A DNA stretch of 64,000 bases from Paracoccaceae bacterium (lineage in GTDB: Bacteria > Pseudomonadota > Alphaproteobacteria > Rhodobacterales > Rhodobacteraceae), in contig JABSSD010000005.1 in NCBI GenBank assembly GCA_013214575.1, forward strand, positions 34,088-98,087, given 5' to 3'. The translations under genes and the position numbers were made by a program. Below the pieces are notes generated by a model. It did no database searches. It saw nothing but the letters and a program-made list of their open reading frames with translations, and was not told the origin of the DNA. Positions 1 through 7,224 of this stretch are shown one piece after another (position 1 is the first letter of the stretch; each line of letters starts with the position of its first letter).

Positions 1-512
1 ACCTTGACGATTGTGGTCAGCCGATGGGTCTTATCACCCGGATTGATCCGCTCGGGACTATAGCCCACATGAAAATCCCGGTTGAATTTCAGCCCTGACT
101 GCGCCTCGAGGATCGGCACGCAATCCTCTTCGGTGGCGCCGGGGTAAACGGTGGATTCGTAGATAACGATGTCCCCCGGCGCCAGCACCCTGCCCACCAG
201 TTGCGACGCCTGTTCCAGCGGTCCAAGATCAGGGCGGCGGCTGGCGTCAATCGGGGTTGGCACGGTGATGATATAGATCCGGCAATTGGCTATATCTGTG
301 ACATCACTGGTGAAGGTGAGATATTCGGCCAGTGCCAGTTCATCCGGGGCAATCTCGCGGGTCAGATCCTGACCGGCGTTGAGCTGGTCAATGCGGGTCT
401 GATTAATATCAAAGCCCAGCACATCGCGCTGCTTGCCAAATTCCACAGCCAGCGGCAAGCCGACATAGCCGAGGCCAATCACACAGATCCGATCCGCTGC
501 CGCATTGCTCAT
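1..512 (-). CDS. tviB: UDP-sugar 6-dehydrogenase (TviB/WbpO type), 3' end cut by window edge
   Basis: Only the first 170 codons are present and the gene runs off the left edge. The start ATG at 512 (minus) follows an AGGAG box ten bases upstream. The N-terminus has a Rossmann NAD-binding motif (VIGLGYVGLP, residues 11-20), then VPTP (84-87), ESTVYPG (119-125) and YSPERINPG (151-159). These are signatures of nucleotide-sugar dehydrogenases that oxidise UDP-HexNAc to the uronic acid for capsule or exopolysaccharide synthesis. The match in style is to the Vi-antigen TviB/WbpO branch rather than UDP-glucose dehydrogenase, but the catalytic Cys domain lies outside the window, so substrate is inferred. 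It is on the same strand as the replication gene upstream and probably opens a polysaccharide cluster to the left. Confidence 0.87.
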   Translation of the reverse strand, partial: MSNAAADRICVIGLGYVGLPLAVEFGKQRDVLGFDINQTRIDQLNAGQDLTREIAPDELALAEYLTFTSDVTDIANCRIYIITVPTPIDASRRPDLGPLEQASQLVGRVLAPGDIVIYESTVYPGATEEDCVPILEAQSGLKFNRDFHVGYSPERINPGDKTHRLTTIVK

Positions 513-589
513 TTCTTGCTTACTCCTGAATACCGGACAGGCCTGCGCCCGCGGTCTCTCCTATAAGTCACGCAGAGCCACCGCAAGCA

Positions 590-1348
590 TCACGACAGCA
601 CCACAATATCACTGACATCCGGATCCACATCGCGACAGGCCGCCAATAGGCGTGGGATCAGATGCGCCATGACATAGGTGGCATGGAACCGGCTGGGCGC
701 CAGCAGCGTCAACCGCCCTCCTGCCCTGCCCTGCCGGGTCAGCGCCTGTATCCACGCGGTATAACCTGCCGGATCTTCCGCATGCATCAGCCCCTTGGTC
801 AGGCTCCATTCGCTACCATCAGATAGGTCCGGTGCTGGCGCCGGGCTGCTGATCGGCAGCGGCACCACATTGCTGGGTATCGCGTCATCGCCGCTGAGGC
901 GCTGTTCAAAGTCCGGCCCCACAGCGGCCCAGATATCTTGGGTGTCGCTGAGAATGCGTTCAAGATTGATGCCATATTCGCTGACCCGTCCGCGATAGCC
1001 CTGACGTTTGACCACCAGCCAGCCCAGAGCCCGCAGCTTGGCCATCTCGCGCTTTACGGTGCGTTCATCCACATGCCACATGCGGGCCATCTCGCGCTGA
1101 CCCACCGCCAGCTCATCCCGGCTCCAGTTGTAGCGGGCGGTGATCAAGGTCATCAGACGAAGCACCAACCGTTGCTTGCCCTTGTCCGAGGCCAAAGCGT
1201 GGATTCCCAGCGCCGTGAGGATATCATATTTGATAACCGAGGCATTGCGCCCCGCTGGTTTACTGGCAAGCATCTCTGCCCTCGTTTTAACACCTGCGCT
1301 GCGGCAGGTCTGATCCTCAGATGTCCCGGCTTCATTGGCCAGGATCAT
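590..1348 (-). CDS. DnaA-like plasmid replication initiator
   Basis: A 252-residue protein. Residues about 80-130 form a winged helix-turn-helix (VGQREMARMWHVDERTVKRE, then a basic wing with KRQGYRGRVSEYGIN). The last 55 residues resemble the N-terminal domain of chromosomal DnaA (pattern W-I-x-x-L ... RLTLLAPSRF ... YVMAHLIPRLL). This arrangement is that of the DnaA-like replicases, one of the plasmid replication types known in Rhodobacterales. It should bind the iteron-like repeats in the adjacent 477-base gap and start replication. It is divergent from parA-parB, the usual layout of such modules. The start is uncertain: the ATG at 1348 has a weak ribosome site, while an internal ATG at 1273 follows GAGGG. 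Calling the replicon extrachromosomal is an inference. Confidence 0.82.
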   Translation of the reverse strand: MILANEAGTSEDQTCRSAGVKTRAEMLASKPAGRNASVIKYDILTALGIHALASDKGKQRLVLRLMTLITARYNWSRDELAVGQREMARMWHVDERTVKREMAKLRALGWLVVKRQGYRGRVSEYGINLERILSDTQDIWAAVGPDFEQRLSGDDAIPSNVVPLPISSPAPAPDLSDGSEWSLTKGLMHAEDPAGYTAWIQALTRQGRAGGRLTLLAPSRFHATYVMAHLIPRLLAACRDVDPDVSDIVVLS

Positions 1349-1523
1349 GGTAGGCTGTTTGGCAGTTTTTGGCCCCTTGGCAGTGCCTTCAACCGGGCCA
1401 ACTCAGCGCTTTTCATCACCGTGGCCTGATTTGCGTCCTTTTACTTGATTCTGTCAAGTCCCCAGTAATTTGCAGGCGGACCCTAATCCCTATTTCAAAA
1501 TATTTAAGGGTATTAATGGTATA

Positions 1524-1599
1524 GGGGGACAGACAAGATGTCCCCTATTGGCGCGGAAATGTCCCCCTATATGCAGTGTGGGGGTAAATCATGTCCCCC
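1524..1599. repeat. Iteron-like TGTCCCC repeats
   Basis: The heptamer TGTCCCC occurs at 1539-1545, 1560-1566 and 1592-1598, each preceded by A. Its inverse GGGGACA is at 1525-1531, so 1525-1545 is an inverted pair with a 7-base spacer, and a run of five G at 1580-1584 forms a partial inverse. The same half-site builds the palindromes in and near parA-parB. Likely binding sites for the replication initiator, for ParB, or for both. Confidence 0.6.
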
Positions 1600-1691
1600 A
1601 AAATATGGCCTTTATATCAAGCGTTTCGAATCGGTTACGGCAGATCACCGCGAATCGCTCAGGCCCCGTTGAACCCGCTATACAGGGCTGC

Positions 1692-1705
1692 GTCCCCGCG
1701 GGGAC
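1692..1705. promoter_or_regulatory. parS-like palindrome upstream of parA
   Basis: The sequence GTCCCCGCGGGGAC is a perfect 14-base palindrome and recurs, extended, twice within parB. It lies 120 bases before the parA start. Probable ParB-binding centromere site and/or operator for autoregulation of parAB. Confidence 0.6.
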
Positions 1706-1732
1706 AGGACACCCTGATATACGATAATATCT

Positions 1733-1800
1733 TTTGCGTTTTTTGCAAATCCGCCGTAAATACGCAGTGAGGCGGAATTTGCGTCCACATAAAACGCAAA
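1733..1800. promoter_or_regulatory. Nested inverted repeat before parA, possible operator
   Basis: TTTGCGT (1733-1739) is the reverse complement of ACGCAAA (1794-1800). Inside them GCAAATCCGCC (1745-1755) pairs with GGCGGAATTTGC (1771-1782), with one extra base in the right arm. The element lies directly upstream of the parA ribosome site, where the N-terminal DNA-binding part of ParA could act as autorepressor. Function inferred. Confidence 0.4.
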
Positions 1801-1825
1801 CGTCGAGCAGAGATGAGGAACGTAA

Positions 1826-3130
1826 ATGTTTACCCACCAAGACCTGTCACAAATGCAGGCCAAATCGCTCAAGATGCAAAGCTGGATCAGGCAGCAGACT
1901 TTCTCTCCCGAGATGGAGAAAAAGCTGCGTCGCTTTTCCAGCTGGGAGGTGGCCGAGCTGATATTCAAGGTCAACCAATCCACCCTGCGCGGTCGGCTGG
2001 CGGCCGATCCCAGCCTGCCTCAGGGCCAGGTCGAGGCCGACGGGCGGCAGCGCTGGTATTCGCTGGAAGAGATCAACGAGCTGCGCCGCCGCATCAAGGT
2101 GAACCGCAAGTCGCTGATGCCGGACCGTCCGGCGGGCAAGCGGGCGCTGCGGGTGGCGATCTCTAACTTCAAGGGTGGCGCCGGCAAATCCACCGTGGCG
2201 CTGCACTTTGCCCATGCCGCGGCGCTGGACGGCTACCGGGTGCTCTGTGTTGATTTTGATCCGCAGGCCACATTGTCCCATTCGATGGGGCTGAACGAGG
2301 TGACCGAGGATTATACCGTCTGGGGCATCATGGCGCGCGATCTGGTGCGCGAGACCGAGCGGATGAACGCCAGCTCGCAGGGGGCCGAGTCCGGCACCGC
2401 CCTGCCCCACCGTCGGCTGCCCGATGCAATCACCGGCCTGGGGTTGCAGGATCTGCGGATCAGCGACTTTATCAAAACCACCAGTTGGCCCACCATCGAC
2501 CTGGTGCCCAGCTGTGCCAATGCCGCCTTTGTCGAATTCGCCAGCGCCCAGTATCGCCACCTCAATCCTGAATGGTCGTTCTTTGCCGCGGTGTCGCGCT
2601 ATCTGGATCAGATCCCGGCCGAGGATTACGACCTGATGATTTTCGATTGCCCACCGGCCATTGGCTATCAGTCGATGAATGCGGTGTTTGCCGCCGACAT
2701 GCTCTATATCCCCTCCGGCCCCGGCTATTGGGAATATGATTCCACCACCTCCTTTATTGGTCAGCTGTCCGAAGCGCTGGAAGATCTGTCGGCGTTCAAC
2801 GGTGTTGTCCCCACCGGGACAGCCACCCTGCCCAAGGTGTTCCAGGATGTGCGGTTCCTGCTGACGCGCTATGAACCGGGCAACGATCTGCACCGGGCCA
2901 TGCGCGATGCCTTTGGACAGGTCTTTGGCGAACGGCTGGCCGAACACCCGATTGAGATGACCCGCGCGGTCGAGCAATCCGGCCGTTTCCTCAGTTCCAT
3001 TTACGAGATTGATTATCGCGATATGACCCGCGAGACTTGGCGCCGGGCGCGGGCCTCCTTTGATCAGGCCTATAGTGAATTCAAGACCAATGCCCTGATG
3101 GCCTGGGATGGGTTGGAGGACGAGACATGA
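1826..3130 (+). CDS. parA: ParA plasmid partition ATPase
   Basis: 434 residues. It moves and segregates the replicon by forming ATP-dependent filaments or gradients on the nucleoid and being stimulated by ParB. Residues 37-90 carry a helix-turn-helix-like segment (SSWEVAELI ... STLRGRL ... RWYSLEEINELRRRI), as in large type Ia ParA proteins that also repress their own operon. The deviant Walker A motif KGGAGKS is at 116-122, followed by DFDPQAT (143-149) and a Walker B region YDLMIFDCPP. The ATG at 1826 follows GAGGAACGTAA. It overlaps parB by four bases (ATGA), so the two are translationally coupled. A degenerate copy of the parS-like palindrome lies in its 3' half. Confidence 0.95.
   Translation: MFTHQDLSQMQAKSLKMQSWIRQQTFSPEMEKKLRRFSSWEVAELIFKVNQSTLRGRLAADPSLPQGQVEADGRQRWYSLEEINELRRRIKVNRKSLMPDRPAGKRALRVAISNFKGGAGKSTVALHFAHAAALDGYRVLCVDFDPQATLSHSMGLNEVTEDYTVWGIMARDLVRETERMNASSQGAESGTALPHRRLPDAITGLGLQDLRISDFIKTTSWPTIDLVPSCANAAFVEFASAQYRHLNPEWSFFAAVSRYLDQIPAEDYDLMIFDCPPAIGYQSMNAVFAADMLYIPSGPGYWEYDSTTSFIGQLSEALEDLSAFNGVVPTGTATLPKVFQDVRFLLTRYEPGNDLHRAMRDAFGQVFGERLAEHPIEMTRAVEQSGRFLSSIYEIDYRDMTRETWRRARASFDQAYSEFKTNALMAWDGLEDET
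2806..2821. promoter_or_regulatory. Degenerate parS-like palindrome inside parA
   Basis: TGTCCCCACCGGGACA differs from the perfect palindrome only in its centre. It encodes VPTGT in ParA, close to the VPAGT encoded by the perfect copies in ParB. A weak ParB site or a decayed copy. Confidence 0.4.
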
Positions 3131-4245
3131 GCAAGCGCCGCGTCTTTGACATCAATTTTCCCTCGGAGCCGCCCGCACCCAAGGCGGCAGCTGTCCCCGC
3201 GGGGACAGACCTGTCCCCGGTCGCCGAGCCCCGGCGCGGTCCCATGGCCACGGCGATTTCAGAAAACGCCGATGCGCTGCGGGTACGGGCGGACGCCGAG
3301 CAGAAAATTCGCGCTGAGAATGACCGGTTGGCGCATGAATTTGTGCGGCTGAAAAAGCTGGGCCTGATGGTGGATCGCATTCCGCTGGAGCAGATTGAAA
3401 CCACAAAACTGACTCGCGACCGCAGTTTAACCCGGGATGTGGATCTGGACGAGCTGATCACTTCGATCCGCAGTCTTGGCCTGTCCAACCCCATTCGGGT
3501 TGAACAGGGTGGCGATGGCTATCAATTGGTTCAGGGCTTTCGTCGGCTGATGGCCTACCGGGCGCTTTTTGAAGAAACCGGCGACGCGCTCTATGCGACA
3601 ATCCCGGCCGGGCTGGTGGCGCAGGGGGAAACGCTGCAGGGCCTGTACCGCCGCATGGTGGATGAAAATCTGGTGCGCCGGGATATCTCCTTTGCGGAAA
3701 TGGCCCAGCTGGCGCTGTCTTATATGCAGGACGACGCCACCGAGGTCACCACATTGGAGCAGGCCATCAGCACGCTGTATGCCTCAACCGGACGCCAGAA
3801 GCGCAATTACGTGCGCCATTTTGCCGAATTACTGGAATGGCTCGGGGAGGATTTGCAGTTTGCTGAAATGATCCCCCGCGCGCTGGGGCTGGATCTGAAA
3901 AAACGTCTGGGGGATGATCGCGATCAGCAGGCGGCGCTTCGGCGGGCACTGCAAGAGGAGCAGGTGCAAACGGCGGAGCAGGAACTGGCCATTCTGCGCG
4001 CTGCTTTGGATCGGCCTGTGCCCCGTGCGGCCAGATCTCCGGTCAGATCTGCAGCCCGGGTGGACAGTGCCAAAACCACCCTGCGCTGCACTGTCCCCGC
4101 GGGGACAGTGCGCTGTCTGGCGCGCAACGGACGCATTGAGATGGCGATGGAGAAAGACTTCTCGACCATTGACCAGCGACGTCTTGAAAGCGCAATTGCA
4201 GCCTTTTTTGAGGCCCTCGACACTGCGCCAGAGGATGACGCCTAG
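3127..4245 (+). CDS. parB: ParB centromere-binding partition protein
   Basis: 372 residues, ATG overlapping the parA stop. Residues about 75-140 form the ParB/Sulfiredoxin-like N-terminal domain (RDVDLDELITSIRSLGLSNP; GFRRLMAYRAL resembles ParB box II). A helix-turn-helix region follows (RDISFAEMAQLALSY ... STGRQKRNYVRHFAELLEWL), then a C-terminal oligomerisation part. It should bind the palindromic parS-like sites and load onto ParA. Two perfect palindromes are embedded in its own coding sequence, both read as VPAGT (near residues 24 and 326), and both fall in parts of the protein that look poorly structured. That suggests insertion into tolerant linkers. Confidence 0.93.
   Translation: MSKRRVFDINFPSEPPAPKAAAVPAGTDLSPVAEPRRGPMATAISENADALRVRADAEQKIRAENDRLAHEFVRLKKLGLMVDRIPLEQIETTKLTRDRSLTRDVDLDELITSIRSLGLSNPIRVEQGGDGYQLVQGFRRLMAYRALFEETGDALYATIPAGLVAQGETLQGLYRRMVDENLVRRDISFAEMAQLALSYMQDDATEVTTLEQAISTLYASTGRQKRNYVRHFAELLEWLGEDLQFAEMIPRALGLDLKKRLGDDRDQQAALRRALQEEQVQTAEQELAILRAALDRPVPRAARSPVRSAARVDSAKTTLRCTVPAGTVRCLARNGRIEMAMEKDFSTIDQRRLESAIAAFFEALDTAPEDDA
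3191..3208. promoter_or_regulatory. parS-like palindrome in the 5' part of parB
   Basis: CTGTCCCCGCGGGGACAG is a perfect 18-base palindrome, followed directly by a further half-site (CTGTCCCCGG, 3211-3220). It shares its core with the copies at 1692 and 4088. Presumed ParB-binding site. Confidence 0.6.
4088..4111. promoter_or_regulatory. parS-like palindrome in the 3' part of parB
   Basis: A perfect 24-base palindrome centred on the same GTCCCC-GC-GGGGAC core. It is the longest symmetrical copy in the window, so it may be the primary centromere site. Confidence 0.62.
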
Positions 4246-4272
4246 GCAATTTTGTCAGCGGATATTGCAAAT

Positions 4273-4296
4273 CGGGTAACCCATGCGGGTTACCCG
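4273..4296. terminator. Hairpin between convergent parB and OmpA-type gene
   Basis: CGGGTAACCC and GGGTTACCCG form a perfect 10-base-pair stem with loop ATGC, in the 80-base gap between two convergent genes. There is no U-run, so it may be a bidirectional terminator or a mRNA-end stabiliser. Confidence 0.55.
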
Positions 4297-4325
4297 ACCG
4301 GCTGTCGCCACTAGGGCAGGGGGGC

Positions 4326-5363
4326 TTAGTTAACCACCGAAAATTCGATGCGGCGGTTCTTGGCCCGGTTCTGCGCGGTGTTATTGGGCACCAGGGGCTT
4401 TGTTTCGCCATATCCGGCGACGTTCATGCGGGCCTGGGCAATTCCTTTGGCCTGCAAGTAATCCGAGACCGCGGTGGCGCGCTGCTGGCTCAATCCCAGA
4501 TTCCACGATGCCTTGCCCTGACTATCGGTATGACCGCCAATTTCAATGACCAGATCCGGGCAGCGGCTGACGATGTCATAGAGCGTGTCCAACAGGGCTG
4601 TTGAGCTGGGCTCAAGCCGGGCCGCAGACGGGGCAAAATTGATGCTGCCCGTGCGGGACAGGATCTCAAAGCGACCAATACAGGCGGTGCGGTCAAAATT
4701 CCCTTCGGTCTCCATTGCCGTCGAGGCGGTCACAACAGGCGCTGCTGCAGACGGCGCAGATCCGGGGGCGGTGCGGTCAAAGGTCAGATTGAGGCTGACA
4801 ATGGCCAGCGGCGTGATTGTCACCCCCGCCGCCTCTTCCAGTTTCGCCCGTCCGGGTTCCAATGCAAAATCCTTCATCAGAATGGGGATCGGCTTGACAG
4901 TGGCGACGTTGATCCGGTCATTGGACAGCAGAGACACGATGACAGGTGCCGACAAGTCAGCCTTAACCCCATGTAATGACAGTGAAAATGGCAGTGTCAC
5001 CTCTTTTCGGCGCAGGTCTGACAGATCGCCCAGGATTGCGGCGTCCAAATGTGTGGTGATGATGGCCTGCGGGTGCAGAAATGTTTCAAAAAACAAAAAG
5101 CGCATCCGGACGTTGCGCAGATCGACCTTGGTATCAACCGAATCCAGCGCGATGGTCAGCACCGCGGTGCCGTCTTCGCTGATCTGGCCGTTGACGGTGG
5201 CAAAGCTGTTTGTCTCGGCGATATGGCCCTTTTTGATCGACATATAGGTGATGTTCGACGCCGCCTGATCCAATTGCCAGCCGTTTTCAAAAGGGCTCTG
5301 TGCCAGCAGGAACCCTGGCCAAAAGATGAGCAACAACGCAGAAAGGGATGGAAATAGCCGCAT
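4326..5363 (-). CDS. YceI-like/OmpA fusion, secreted envelope protein
   Basis: 345 residues with a signal peptide (MRLFPSLSALLLIFWPGFLLA). Residues about 25-200 look like a YceI-type lipid-binding beta barrel (DQAASNITYMSIKKGH; SVDTKVDLRNVRM; FLHPQAIITTHLD). Residues about 230-344 are an OmpA C-terminal domain with the peptidoglycan-binding pattern GGHTDSQG ... NLGLSQQRATAVSDYL ... NRAKNRRIEF. It should sit in the periplasm or outer membrane and hold on to the cell wall. It is divergent from the caspase-fold gene. Fusion of YceI with OmpA is unusual and may be a specialised envelope sensor or anchor of the nearby T6SS; this role is inferred from location only. Confidence 0.82.
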   Translation of the reverse strand: MRLFPSLSALLLIFWPGFLLAQSPFENGWQLDQAASNITYMSIKKGHIAETNSFATVNGQISEDGTAVLTIALDSVDTKVDLRNVRMRFLFFETFLHPQAIITTHLDAAILGDLSDLRRKEVTLPFSLSLHGVKADLSAPVIVSLLSNDRINVATVKPIPILMKDFALEPGRAKLEEAAGVTITPLAIVSLNLTFDRTAPGSAPSAAAPVVTASTAMETEGNFDRTACIGRFEILSRTGSINFAPSAARLEPSSTALLDTLYDIVSRCPDLVIEIGGHTDSQGKASWNLGLSQQRATAVSDYLQAKGIAQARMNVAGYGETKPLVPNNTAQNRAKNRRIEFSVVN

Positions 5364-5546
5364 GACGAGACCTCTTTTTACAAATTATAAATCCAACCTC
5401 GACGAAAAAAGTCAAAGCACAAACTTAGCGGGATATCTGTATACTAACAGGAAACTTGCGCCCCAAGGCAAGGAGCGCGATAGTTTGCCAAATAATTTCC
5501 GGCAGCTTTTTGTGCTGCCATGGTCAATTTGCTTGGAGTTTTGTCT

Positions 5547-7025
5547 GTGAAAAAAGTCTGGTGGATCTTTCGACTGCTGATCCTGTGTGCGGCTGTTCCC
5601 TTTGGCTGGGGCAGTCGCGCCAGTGCCGAAGAACGGCTGGCGCTGATCTTTGGCAATTCCTCTTATGGCTCGGTGGCGCCGCTGGACAATCCGGTGAACG
5701 ATGCTGAACTGATGGCTCAGGCTTTGACGCAGGCGGGTTTTAAGGTGAGCTTGCTGAGCAACGCCAGCCAGATTGATATGAAGCGGGCGATTGCCCAGTT
5801 TGGCCGCGATCTGCGCAAGGCTGGCAGTGATGCCACCGGGCTGTTCTATTACGCCGGCCACGGGGTGCAAAGCTTTGGCAATAACTACCTGCTGCCGGTG
5901 GATGTGACGCTGTCGGATGCGGCGGATCTGGATCTGGTCGCGGTTGAGGCGCAGTCGGTTTTGCGGCAGATGGCCTCGGCGCGCAATCGCACCAATATCG
6001 TGATCCTTGACGCCTGTCGCAACAATCCGTTCAGCGAGATATCCGAACTGAACGACAATGGCCTGGCTGAGATGAAGGCGCCCACCGGCACCTTTCTAGC
6101 CTATGCCACCGCGCCCGGCAGTGTGGCGCTGGACGGGCAGGACCAAAACAGCCCCTTTACCAAGGCGGTGGTCGAGCAGATTTTGGTGCCCGGTCAGCCC
6201 ATTGAACAATTGTTCAAACAGGTCCGCCGGACGGTGCTGAAGCAAAGCAATGGATTGCAGACCCCCTGGGATGCCTCCTCTCTGGTCAGCGATTTCCGGT
6301 TTGTCGAAAAACCGCAAGTGCCCACCCCGGCCCAGGCCGGCGAGCTGCAGGTCTGGCAATCGGTGCAGGCGACCCGCGATCCGGTGCAACTGACCCTGTT
6401 CCTGCGCGGATATCCGGACGGCGAATATGCCCACGCAGCCCGTCTTTTGCTGTCCGAGCTCATCGCTGCAGAGCTGGCGCCGCCAGTCCAAGATGCCGCT
6501 CTGCCGCCAAGTGACCGGGAAAACCTGCTGTTCCAGACCGCTCAGAGCGATGGTAGCCTGGCGGGTTATGAGGCCTATCTGCAAGCCTACCCTGACGGAA
6601 CCTACGCGGAAATGGCCCGATCCGAGGTGATCGCACTGGCCAAGGGCGCCGCAGAGGATCCACTGGCAGGTCCAGATGAGAGGACCGTGGCGGTGGCCTC
6701 GCCCGCGCCGGCAGCCGCGCAACCCGAGGCGGGGCCGGTTACCTTTGCCAGTCCGCTGGTTTCGGATCTGGATCCCGTCTCGGGTAAATCTCTGGCCGAG
6801 CTGATCACCGGCTCACCCGAATTTCCGCCAATCGAAGGCCTGCCCGAGTCCTACTGGAAAGATCAGGCATGCTCAAATTGTCACCAGTGGACCCGCGAAC
6901 GGTTGTGTGTGCAGGCAAATGCCTATCTCAGCCTGACCATGCAGCGGTCGCTGTCCAAACAGCACCCCTTTGGTGGCGTCATGAAACGCGCCCTGAAAAG
7001 CTGGGCCTCGGGTGACTGCCAATAG
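5547..7025 (+). CDS. Secreted caspase-fold protease with C-terminal CxxCH motif
   Basis: About 492 residues. I chose the GTG at 5547 because GGAG lies eight bases before it and the product then begins with a signal peptide (VKKVWWIFRLLILCAAV); an ATG at 5520 gives nine more residues. A caspase p20-like domain follows: LALIFGNSSYG, the His motif FYYAGHGVQ and the Cys motif ILDACRNNPF, the catalytic dyad of clan CD peptidases. A middle region carries repeats resembling DGEYAHAARLLL/DGTYAEMARSEV. The last 60 residues contain YWKDQACSNCHQW, an extra Cys and a final Cys. The CxxCH could bind haem or be a disulfide. Partner and substrate are unknown. A second caspase-fold gene lies at the other end of the T6SS locus. 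Confidence 0.85.
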   Translation: MKKVWWIFRLLILCAAVPFGWGSRASAEERLALIFGNSSYGSVAPLDNPVNDAELMAQALTQAGFKVSLLSNASQIDMKRAIAQFGRDLRKAGSDATGLFYYAGHGVQSFGNNYLLPVDVTLSDAADLDLVAVEAQSVLRQMASARNRTNIVILDACRNNPFSEISELNDNGLAEMKAPTGTFLAYATAPGSVALDGQDQNSPFTKAVVEQILVPGQPIEQLFKQVRRTVLKQSNGLQTPWDASSLVSDFRFVEKPQVPTPAQAGELQVWQSVQATRDPVQLTLFLRGYPDGEYAHAARLLLSELIAAELAPPVQDAALPPSDRENLLFQTAQSDGSLAGYEAYLQAYPDGTYAEMARSEVIALAKGAAEDPLAGPDERTVAVASPAPAAAQPEAGPVTFASPLVSDLDPVSGKSLAELITGSPEFPPIEGLPESYWKDQACSNCHQWTRERLCVQANAYLSLTMQRSLSKQHPFGGVMKRALKSWASGDCQ

Positions 7026-7082
7026 GACGAGCCTGTCGGCCTAAGACAATCAAATACTCCCGCCCGTCGTTGGCCTTCTGAC

Positions 7083-7136
7083 GAAGGCGCGCCTTCCGTT
7101 GGGCGTGGCACCGCGCAAGCGCGGAGCCACGCCCAA
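7083..7136. repeat. REP-like palindromic element between convergent genes
   Basis: Two symmetrical elements lie side by side. GAAGGCGCGCCTTC (7083-7096) is a perfect palindrome. 7099-7136 is a long hairpin: an 11-base stem (TTGGGCGTGGC with GCCACGCCCAA), one A-A mismatch, a CCGCG/CGCGG stem and loop CAAG. It occupies the 199-base gap between a plus- and a minus-strand gene, so it may stop transcription from both sides. No U-run follows. Confidence 0.55.
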
Positions 7137-7224
7137 GGCCGCCAAGGTGGGTCAACGCAGTTGGGACATCTGCGGGCACGGGAGAGGTTTGAGCAGGGTT
7201 TGAATGAGCCGGGCAGCCATGCCG

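Larger units (their letters stand above)
1349..1825. other. Divergent rep/parA intergenic region, probable origin of replication
   Basis: This 477-base gap has no convincing gene. It holds an AT-rich stretch (about 1484-1525), a cluster of TGTCCCC-type repeats (1524-1599), one GC palindrome of the presumed parS type (1692-1705), and an imperfect inverted repeat just before parA (1733-1800). Clustered short repeats beside a replicase gene, with an AT-rich segment next to them, is the expected structure of an iteron-controlled origin. The promoters of both the replicase and parA must also lie here. Confidence 0.6.

Noticed and set aside
1847..2977. Long open frame on the minus strand opposite parA
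   Set aside because: It mirrors the high-GC third-codon pattern of parA, has no ribosome site and no recognisable motif. parA has full family motifs on the other strand.
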